The notes beneath the pieces are model-generated. The model saw only the letters and a program-made list of their open reading frames with translations, did not search any database and had not been told where the DNA came from. Source: Candidatus Omnitrophota bacterium (GTDB lineage: Bacteria; Omnitrophota; Omnitrophia; Omnitrophales; Aquincolibacteriaceae). Taken from it: DNA of 7,063 nt. The first letter of the stretch is position 1, and every line of letters starts with the position of its first letter. Location of the stretch: positions 1 to 7,063 of the forward strand of contig JAHFHI010000061.1 of the NCBI GenBank assembly GCA_023246995.1, given 5' to 3'. Below, piece by piece: positions 1 through 4,661 of the stretch. Made by a program: the position numbers and the translations under genes.

Positions 1-519
1 GTCCGCGTGCATCCGGAAGCGGTTCAGGACTGGGTCAAGAAAAAAGACTTTAACAACTTCCGGAAGATCGATATGAAGACCGGGGGAAGTTTTATCGGCG
101 AACTGGTCGGAGAAACGGAGGAATCGATCAAAATCCAGGTTGAAGGCGGGTCTTTCGTGTTTCAAAAGTCGGAACTTGCAAGCATGAGGAATATTGATCA
201 AAGCGAAATGGATTTCTACGCCACGGAATTGATCGGCCAGTCGAAGCGCTCGCTCGTCACCTGGCGTAAGGAAGACGGGCTTTTTTACAAGCCACCCGAT
301 GTTCAGAAACCGAAATTTTCTCTGGACCCCAGGCCTTTGACGGGCGCGACAGGGGGGGGGGCATCCGGCGCGGCCGGGCAGCAGCCCGGACAACTTCCCG
401 CGGCCGGCATGGACATGAATTCTCTTTTATCCCAGGTTCAGCAGGTGAGCAGTCTTATCCAGCAGCAGAACGCGGAGATGGAAAACCTTAAACATGACAC
501 CGACAAGCAGTATCAGTAA
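1..519 (+). CDS. Hypothetical protein, 5'-truncated by the window edge; small beta-rich segment plus Gln-rich C-terminal helix
   Basis: The reading frame is open to the left edge: codons GTC CGC precede a possible GTG start at base 7. I therefore treat it as a gene whose beginning may lie outside the window. Counting from the GTG at 7 there are 170 residues. Residues 26-63 (GGSFIGELVGETEESIKIQV, then GGSFVFQKSELASM) alternate polar and hydrophobic residues around glycines, as in small Sm- or SH3-like beta barrels; this is inference from pattern only. Residues 97-134 form a Pro/Gly/Ala-rich linker containing a Gly-Gly-Gly encoded by an uninterrupted run of ten G (352-361). Residues 135-165 are Gln- and Leu-rich (LLSQVQQVSSLIQQQNAEME) and look like an amphipathic or coiled-coil helix. 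There is no signal peptide or membrane segment in the visible part. A cupin gene follows 9 nt after the stop, so the two may be co-transcribed. I do not recognise the family. A length change in the G tract would alter everything after residue 118. Confidence 0.6.
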   Translation, partial: VRVHPEAVQDWVKKKDFNNFRKIDMKTGGSFIGELVGETEESIKIQVEGGSFVFQKSELASMRNIDQSEMDFYATELIGQSKRSLVTWRKEDGLFYKPPDVQKPKFSLDPRPLTGATGGGASGAAGQQPGQLPAAGMDMNSLLSQVQQVSSLIQQQNAEMENLKHDTDKQYQ

Positions 520-528
520 AAAACACGC

Positions 529-819
529 ATGAAATCTGCCGCGAGTGACTTAAAAATTCATATCGAAAAACCCGCCCCCGAAGCGCTCAAGACTCTCGGA
601 GTGGAGTCCTGGCCTATCTGGAGCAAAGGCGTATCAATCTTTGCGTGGCATTATGATGAAGAGGAAGCCTGCTATTTTCTCGAAGGAGAGGTCACGGTTA
701 AAACGCCTTTTGAGGAAGTAACGATTCAAAAAGGCGACCTCGTGACATTCCCGCAGGGGCTCTCCTGCACCTGGCGCGTTCTAAAGCCGGTGCGCAAACA
801 CTACCGTTTCGGCCGGTAA
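529..819 (+). CDS. Small cupin-fold protein, DUF861 (Cupin_3) type
   Basis: This 96-residue protein is a single cupin barrel. The motif SWPIWSKGVSIFAWHYDEEE (residues 27-46), followed by CYFLEGEVTV (48-57), KGDLVTFPQGLSCTW (68-82) and RKHYRF (89-94), is the typical layout of DUF861/Cupin_3 proteins, which are normally about 90-120 residues long. The family is related to the cupin domains of (S)-ureidoglycine aminohydrolase and EutQ, but most small stand-alone members have no assigned reaction. The classical first-motif HxH metal ligands are absent: the corresponding strand reads WHYDEEEACY, with one His at 41 and acidic residues 43-46. Metal binding, if any, would differ from the pirin encoded downstream. 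There is no signal peptide, so it should be cytoplasmic. The start at 529 lies 9 nt after the previous stop with no strong Shine-Dalgarno, which suggests translation depends on the upstream gene. Family call is confident; biochemical role is unknown. Confidence 0.85.
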   Translation: MKSAASDLKIHIEKPAPEALKTLGVESWPIWSKGVSIFAWHYDEEEACYFLEGEVTVKTPFEEVTIQKGDLVTFPQGLSCTWRVLKPVRKHYRFGR

Positions 820-832
820 AAAGTTTCTCGAC

Positions 833-852
833 TTTGAGGGACACCCCTCAAA
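833..852 (+). terminator. Hairpin after the cupin gene, possible weak terminator
   Basis: TTTGAGGG (833-840) and CCCTCAAA (845-852) form a perfect 8-bp stem with an ACAC loop, 13 nt after the cupin stop codon. The 3' side is followed by TCTCCC rather than a run of T, so as an intrinsic terminator it would be weak. It may instead protect the 3' end of the mRNA. The structure is visible directly; the function is inferred from its position. Confidence 0.35.
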
Positions 853-914
853 TCTCCCGTCGGGCTTCGCCTCTCGCCTGAAGCTTCGGGATCACCCCCT
901 TCTTTGCGACCAAA

Positions 915-929
915 CTGGCGCGGCGCCAG
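915..929. promoter_or_regulatory. GC-rich 15-bp palindrome upstream of the pirin operon, possible operator
   Basis: CTGGCGC (915-921), a central G, then GCGCCAG (923-929) form a perfect inverted repeat about 32 bp upstream of the candidate -35 element of the pirin operon. With a one-base centre it cannot form a good RNA hairpin, so a protein-binding site is the more natural reading. No regulator is encoded in the window, and I do not match the site to a known consensus. Confidence 0.25.
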
Positions 930-960
930 GCCTCATGGGACGGTACGCAAAATTTATCCT

Positions 961-988
961 TTGGACGGATCTGGCCGGCTGATAGAAT
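961..988 (+). promoter_or_regulatory. Candidate sigma70-type promoter for the pirin-reductase-mscS operon
   Basis: TTGGAC (961-966) and TAGAAT (983-988) are separated by 16 bp. The -10 matches TATAAT at five of six positions; the -35 matches only the TTG of TTGACA. It lies just upstream of the pirin gene and after the hairpin at 833-852. Assignment rests on consensus resemblance and position alone. Confidence 0.35.
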
Positions 989-1013
989 CTTTCACAGGGA
1001 GTCATGATATTCC

Positions 1014-1712
1014 ATGATTAAAATAAGGGCCTCCAACAGGCGGGGACACACAAAACTTGACTGGCTTGACTCCCGGCATACGTTTTCTTTTGGCGAGTAC
1101 CACGACCCCGAGCATGCGGGATTCCGGACATTGCGAGTGATCAATCAGGACGGTGTTGCTCCGGGGCAGGGATTTCCCGCGCATTCGCACCGGGACATGG
1201 AAATCATTTCTTATGTTCTGGAAGGAGCGCTGCGGCATCAGGACAGTTTGGGAACGTCCTCGGTGATCCGCCCCGGGGAAGTCCAGCGCATGAGCGCCGG
1301 AACCGGAGTCAGGCACAGCGAATACAATTTTTCCGGTGAAGATTCCCTTCACTTGCTGCAAATCTGGATTCGTCCCAAATGGGCCGGCCAGGCGCCCGGC
1401 TATGCCCAAAAAGTTTTTGCGGAAACGGAAAAGAAAAACAGGCTCCGCCTTATTGTTTCTCCAGACGCCCGGGAAGGTTCCATCGGCATCCGTCAGGACG
1501 CGTTCATCTTTGATTCCAGCCTTGATGCGGGCAAGGCCTTGAAACATGAGGCAGCGCCGGATCGGGGAGTGTGGATTCAGATGATCAAAGGAATGCTTGA
1601 AGTAAGCGGGCTGGCGTTGGAGAATGGAGACGGTGCCGCTATTGAAGGAGAGCCGCATCTTGAATTAGCGGCGAAGCAAGAAGCTCACTTCATTCTTTTT
1701 GATTTGCCCTAA
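1014..1712 (+). CDS. Pirin-family bicupin protein (YhhW/quercetinase-like)
   Basis: The 232-residue product has the hallmark pirin N-terminus: the stretch DSRHTFSFGEYHDPEH (19-34), FRTLRVINQDGVAPGQGF (37-54), PAHSHRDMEIISYVLEG (55-71) and SAGTGVRHSEYN (94-105). The four metal ligands of pirin cupins are all present, His57, His59, His101 and Glu103, so the N-terminal cupin should bind a single metal (Fe, Zn or Cu). Length is typical of the short bacterial pirins such as E. coli YhhW, which has quercetin 2,3-dioxygenase activity in vitro; the physiological substrate is usually unknown. The C-terminal cupin (about 130-232) lacks ligands, as normal. It should be cytoplasmic. GGGAG at 997-1001 is 12 nt before this ATG, a long spacing; an out-of-frame ATG at 1004 opens only a five-codon frame that ends at 1021. 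An FMN reductase follows after 13 nt, suggesting a shared redox or electrophile-detoxification role. Confidence 0.93.
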   Translation: MIKIRASNRRGHTKLDWLDSRHTFSFGEYHDPEHAGFRTLRVINQDGVAPGQGFPAHSHRDMEIISYVLEGALRHQDSLGTSSVIRPGEVQRMSAGTGVRHSEYNFSGEDSLHLLQIWIRPKWAGQAPGYAQKVFAETEKKNRLRLIVSPDAREGSIGIRQDAFIFDSSLDAGKALKHEAAPDRGVWIQMIKGMLEVSGLALENGDGAAIEGEPHLELAAKQEAHFILFDLP

Positions 1713-1725
1713 CGAGGAGATCGTC

Positions 1726-2322
1726 ATGAATGCTACGCTCAAGGTATTGGGTTTTGCCGGAAGCCTTCGCAAGGCTTCCTTTAACAGGGGTGTCTTGCGG
1801 GCGGCCCAGGAACTGGCCCCGGAGGGTGTGAAAATCGAGATCTTTGATCTGGCCGGGATTCCCATTTTCAATCAGGATGAAGAGGCCGATCCGCCCGAGC
1901 CGGTCGTGAGCTTCCGGGACAGGATCAAAGCCGCGGATGCGCTGCTCGTCGCCACCCCCGAATACAATTACTCCATCCCGGGAGCGCTGAAAAACGCGAT
2001 CGACTGGGCTTCCCGGCCTTACGGCCAAGGGGTGATTCTCGGCAAACCCGTGGCCGTGATGGGGGCGTCCGTCGGAATGCTGGGCAGCGCCCGGGCGCAG
2101 TATGATTTAAGGCGGGTTTTCCAAGCCTTGAATATGCCGGCGGTGAGTCATCCGGAAGTCCTCATTGCCTTTGCCGCCAAACTTTGCGACGAGCAGGGGA
2201 ATGTGACGGATGAGAAAACACGCGGAAAGATTCGGGAACTCGTAGCGGCTTTGGCTGCATGGACTCACCGGCTTCGGGGAACCATGCCTCCGCAAAAGAT
2301 TCCGTCCGGGAGCTTGGCGTGA
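1726..2322 (+). CDS. NAD(P)H-dependent FMN reductase / quinone reductase (ChrR/YieF-like flavodoxin fold)
   Basis: This 198-residue protein belongs to the NADPH-dependent FMN reductase family (flavodoxin-like fold). The FMN phosphate loop GSLRKASFN (12-20) and the family signature PEYNYSIPGALKNAIDW (78-94) are intact. A second conserved stretch, GKPVAVMGASVGMLGSARAQ (106-125), is also present. Such enzymes transfer two electrons from NAD(P)H to FMN, quinones, azo dyes or chromate. I chose the ATG at 1726 because GAGGAG at 1714-1719 sits six bases upstream; a frame-compatible ATG at 1699 lies inside the pirin gene and has no such site. It is the second gene of the operon, 13 nt after pirin, and its TGA stop overlaps the GTG start of the channel gene. 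It is cytoplasmic by sequence. Exact electron acceptor cannot be told from the sequence. Confidence 0.93.
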   Translation: MNATLKVLGFAGSLRKASFNRGVLRAAQELAPEGVKIEIFDLAGIPIFNQDEEADPPEPVVSFRDRIKAADALLVATPEYNYSIPGALKNAIDWASRPYGQGVILGKPVAVMGASVGMLGSARAQYDLRRVFQALNMPAVSHPEVLIAFAAKLCDEQGNVTDEKTRGKIRELVAALAAWTHRLRGTMPPQKIPSGSLA

Positions 2323-3431
2323 CCCCGTCAAACGAAATCCGGCTTTTTGGCCTGGAGATTTCAGTCTGGCTGTATGCCCCCGCCCTGCTGGTCTTGTGGC
2401 TGGCCATTTTTTACATCCTGAAGGCGGTTTTGTTCCGGCGCTTTGGGCGGTGGATCGAGAAAAATACGCCCCCGGGCCATGATTTTACCGCCGAAAGTCT
2501 TCATCTTCCCCTGAACGTTATCATCTTAAGCGGGGGCCTTGCTTTTTTTGAGAAGCTTTTGCCCCTTCCCGAAGATTTGGACCGTGCGGTTTTGACCCTG
2601 ATTAAAATTTTGGTCATTCTTGCCGGGCTTTTGTTCGCGGACCGGCTTATGATCGAAGCGCTGCGCTATTTCTCCACGCGAGTCCGGGCCTTCGACCTCT
2701 CCCGCGGGATCGTAAGGGGCTCGGCCCGGATGGTCATCCTCTCGCTCGGGCTCATGATTCTTCTGGATGCCCTCGGAATTTCGATTACCCCGCTTGTCGC
2801 TTCCCTCGGCATTGGGTCGCTCGCGGTTGCCCTGGGGCTTCAGGAAACGCTGGTCAATTTCTTCGCCGGCGTCTATATCCTTGCCGACCGACCTATCCGC
2901 GCGGGAGATTTCATCCGTTTGGACAGCGGCGAGGAAGGCTATGTGGCCGATATCGGCTGGCGCAATACGCGCATCCAGATGCCTCCGGATGTGGTGGTGG
3001 TGGTGCCGAATAATAAGATCATTTCCGGCACGATTCACAATTACAATTTGCCCGACAAGGAAATTTCCGTTCCCGTGCAAACCGGGGTGCACTATGCAAG
3101 CGACCTTGCCAAAGTCGAAAGCATCACCCTGGCGGTGGCCAGGGAAACGCAGAAAAGGGTCTCCGGCGCGGTGGCGGCATTCGAACCTTCTTTCCGCTAT
3201 CACACCTTTGCGGACTCGAGCATCAATTTCACGGTTGTCTTGCGGGCGAAGGAATTTTCGGAGCAGCATTTGCTCAAGCATGAATTTATCAAGGCGCTTC
3301 ACCGCCGGTATCAGGAGGAAGGAATCGTGATTCCTTTTCCGACGCGTACTCTGGACATTCCCGCGCACGTGCCGGCGGTCCCGGGAATCCGCGGGGCGTC
3401 GGCCGGTCCCCAGGGAACCGCGGCCGAGTAA
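2319..3431 (+). CDS. MscS-family small-conductance mechanosensitive channel
   Basis: I place the start at the GTG at 2319, giving 370 residues: GGGAG (2308-2312) is six bases upstream, and the GTG forms a GTGA overlap with the reductase stop. An in-frame ATG at 2259 would overlap the reductase by 64 bases and has no Shine-Dalgarno. Hydrophobic segments at about 14-38, 61-81, 90-112 and 131-153 precede the pore-lining helix at about 156-190, whose Gly/Ala-rich face (VASLGIGSLAVALGLQETL) and following NFFAGVYILADRPIRAGDFI are diagnostic of MscS. The beta domain follows (GYVADIGWRNTRIQMPP, then VPNNKIISGTIHNY), then the alpha/beta domain ending near IPFPTRTLDI. So there are five membrane helices instead of the three of E. 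coli MscS. A short Pro/Gly/Ala-rich tail closes it. The channel sits in the inner membrane and vents solutes on hypo-osmotic shock. Translational coupling to the reductase is notable. Confidence 0.94.
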   Translation: MTPSNEIRLFGLEISVWLYAPALLVLWLAIFYILKAVLFRRFGRWIEKNTPPGHDFTAESLHLPLNVIILSGGLAFFEKLLPLPEDLDRAVLTLIKILVILAGLLFADRLMIEALRYFSTRVRAFDLSRGIVRGSARMVILSLGLMILLDALGISITPLVASLGIGSLAVALGLQETLVNFFAGVYILADRPIRAGDFIRLDSGEEGYVADIGWRNTRIQMPPDVVVVVPNNKIISGTIHNYNLPDKEISVPVQTGVHYASDLAKVESITLAVARETQKRVSGAVAAFEPSFRYHTFADSSINFTVVLRAKEFSEQHLLKHEFIKALHRRYQEEGIVIPFPTRTLDIPAHVPAVPGIRGASAGPQGTAAE

Positions 3432-3489
3432 AGTGTCTCCCAATATTCTGTTCCAAACCCGCACGATGAAATTCAAAAAGGAGAATTCC

Positions 3490-4098
3490 ATGAAATCGTT
3501 TCCCCGCGTATTCGTGTTCACCGTGCTGCTCATGACGCTTTGCCCCGGCCTTTACGCCGCCGAGACCGGTGCGGCAGGGCAGATGGATCCCGCCCTGATG
3601 GAAAAAATGAAAGCCCTGACTTCGCCCTCCGAAGCACACAAGGCGCTTGAGCCTTTTGTCGGCAAATGGAGCTACACAGGAGCCTTTTGGATGTCGCCCG
3701 GGGAGCCTGCGCAGGAAATGACCGGGACCATGCAGAATGAAATGATTTTTGGCGGGCGATTTCTCAAGCAGAATATCGAGGGGCCGTGGATGGGGCAGAC
3801 CTTCCAGGGCGTCGGCTTCACGGGCTACGACAACATCAAAGGGGAGTATGTCTCGGTCTGGGTTGACAGTATCGGCACCGGCATTATGACGGCTTCCGGA
3901 CAGTATGACCCGGCGGCCAAGACGCTCACCCAATCCGGCGTTAACTCCTGCCCGATTACGGGCGAAAAGGCGCGCCAGGGCCGCTCGACCTGGACGGTTC
4001 TCGATCAGGAGCATAATGTCTATGCGAGCTATTCTCCGGGGCCGGATGGCAAAGAATTCAAGGTGATGGAAATTAACTACACTCGATCCGTGGCTTAG
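3490..4098 (+). CDS. Secreted DUF1579-family protein
   Basis: The ATG at 3490 is preceded by AAAAAGGAG (3475-3483) at six bases, and the protein then begins with a good Sec signal peptide: MKSFP, a hydrophobic core FVFTVLLMTLC, and a likely cut after LYA at residue 23. Upstream in-frame starts (GTG 3433, ATG 3466) would place charged residues in front of that signal and lack a comparable ribosome site. The mature part carries the DUF1579 pattern: HKALEPFVGKWSYTGAFW (50-67), TGTMQNEMIFGGRFLKQNIE (78-97), FQGVGFTGYDNIKGEYVSVW (105-124), then ASGQYDPAAKTL (135-146). These fit a lipocalin-like beta barrel, and 202 residues is a usual length. Function of the family is unknown. Cys18 does not sit in a lipobox, so a soluble periplasmic protein is expected. 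It starts 58 nt after the channel gene and could belong to the same operon or have its own promoter. Confidence 0.88.
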   Translation: MKSFPRVFVFTVLLMTLCPGLYAAETGAAGQMDPALMEKMKALTSPSEAHKALEPFVGKWSYTGAFWMSPGEPAQEMTGTMQNEMIFGGRFLKQNIEGPWMGQTFQGVGFTGYDNIKGEYVSVWVDSIGTGIMTASGQYDPAAKTLTQSGVNSCPITGEKARQGRSTWTVLDQEHNVYASYSPGPDGKEFKVMEINYTRSVA

Positions 4099-4585
4099 CC
4101 GGAGCGACTCATTTTTCAGAAGATCCCCTGTGCCATCTTGAGGTGTGCGAGCAAACTTCCTGACTTTCCTCCGGGGTTCACTTTTCTAGATGTAACGGGC
4201 TTTTAAACAATAACTCGAGTTTGCCGGTTTTTTAAAACATCCTTCTCCCCCTTGGGGGAGAAGGTCAGGATGAGGGGGTGAAGTTTAATTTCCCCCTCAC
4301 CCTAAGCCCTCTCCCCAGAGGGTGGATGGGAAAAAATGCCAAACTCAAGACAATAAGATAGAGGGTAATTGGGAGTCAAAATATTATCTTCACGTTACCG
4401 ACTTTTTTTGGAAAACCGGTCCGCGCCTTTCCGGGGGTGCGCGAGCAAGGATTTTAGTGACGATTTTGTCGTTGGCCATCATTTTTGTCGTTTCTTTTTC
4501 TTCCGGATCGATAGAAGCCTCGTCAGGGGGGAGAGATCCTGTAGCGGGCGGTGATTTTTGCCCATAAAGTGCTGATTTATCGGGG
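4099..4585. other. Long intergenic region without a convincing gene
   Basis: Between the DUF1579 stop and the amt promoter I see no credible coding sequence. The short frames here lack ribosome sites and family motifs; one begins with a GTG inside the right arm of the palindromic repeat at 4241-4325. A 10-bp palindrome AACTCGAGTT lies at 4212-4221, followed by a T6 run at 4228-4233, but there is no clear terminator stem. The remainder, about 4330-4585, is more AT-rich with several T runs and no clear structure. It probably holds the regulatory DNA of the nitrogen operon. Confidence 0.6.
4241..4325. repeat. Imperfect palindromic repeat element (REP/MITE-like)
   Basis: Three nested stem-loops are packed into about 85 bases. 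CCTTCTCCCCC (4241-4251) pairs perfectly with GGGGGAGAAGG (4254-4264). TGAGGGGG (4271-4278) pairs with CCCCCTCA (4292-4299). CCCTCT (4307-4312) pairs with AGAGGG (4317-4322). The left half also matches the reverse complement of the right half (CCCCCTCA, then CCCT or TCCT, then CTCTCCCC or TTCTCCCC), so the whole is one large imperfect inverted repeat that could fold as a cruciform. Very similar C-rich sequences recur as dispersed intergenic palindromes in many bacterial genomes, from general knowledge. It carries no transposase, so it would be non-autonomous. Confidence 0.7.
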
Positions 4586-4602
4586 TTGGCACGCAACTTG
4601 TA
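4586..4602 (+). promoter_or_regulatory. Candidate sigma54 (RpoN) -24/-12 promoter of the amt operon, overlapping a sigma70-like -10
   Basis: TTGGCACG (4586-4593), spacer CAAC and TTGTA (4598-4602) match the sigma54 consensus TGGCACG-N4-TTGCW except for T in place of C in the -12 GC pair. The GG doublet at 4588-4589 and the G at 4600 have exact -24/-12 spacing. It lies about 60 bases before the amt start, and sigma54 control of Amt/P-II operons is well established in proteobacteria. TATACT (4601-4606) is also a good sigma70 -10, although no convincing -35 is found 16-18 bp upstream. Both readings predict a start near 4613. The -12 mismatch is the main doubt. Confidence 0.55.
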
Positions 4603-4610
4603 TACTAGGA

Positions 4611-4630
4611 TCGGATCCTTTTGGATCTGA
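4611..4630 (+). promoter_or_regulatory. Stem-loop at the 5' end of the amt mRNA leader
   Basis: TCGGATCC (4611-4618) and GGATCTGA (4623-4630) form an 8-bp stem with one G-U pair and a UUUU loop. It coincides with the transcription start predicted from the promoter at 4586-4602, so the hairpin would sit at the very 5' end of the transcript, some 30 bases before the amt start. Such 5' hairpins can protect mRNA from RNase E or RppH-type decay; that role is inferred. Confidence 0.35.
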
Positions 4631-4661
4631 AAATTTTCCAGACTCAAAACGGGAGGAAAAA

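Noticed and set aside
1004..1021. Five-codon ATG frame just before and overlapping the pirin start, considered as a leader peptide
   Set aside because: Too short to judge; it sits only two bases after the GGGAG and encodes nothing suggestive of attenuation.
1002..1658. Minus-strand open frame of 218 codons opposite the pirin gene
   Set aside because: The plus strand encodes a pirin with all four metal ligands; the antisense frame shows no motif and its extent follows the codon bias of the real gene.
2259..2318. Upstream ATG for the channel gene, giving 20 more residues
   Set aside because: It would overlap the reductase gene by 64 bases without a ribosome site, while GTG 2319 has GGGAG at ideal spacing and a GTGA overlap.
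2991..3005. (GTG)5 trinucleotide run in the channel gene
   Set aside because: It encodes a Val run in a beta strand of the MscS beta domain; length change would stay in frame, and five units is within ordinary codon usage.
2526..3533. Long minus-strand open frame of 335 codons opposite the channel gene
   Set aside because: It is antisense to a clear MscS gene, is rich in Arg, Asp, His and Gly in the way antisense shadows of GC-rich genes are, and has no family motif or ribosome site.
4422..4443. CGCGC-N12-GCGCG symmetry about 145 bp upstream of the sigma54-like promoter, considered as an NtrC enhancer
   Set aside because: Distance is right for an enhancer, but the sequence and spacing match the NtrC half-site arrangement poorly and there is no second copy.
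4322..4567. Plus frame of 81 codons with a hydrophobic stretch, just after the palindromic repeat
   Set aside because: Its GTG start lies inside the repeat arm, there is no Shine-Dalgarno, and the hydrophobic run alone is weak evidence; it ends in the amt regulatory region.
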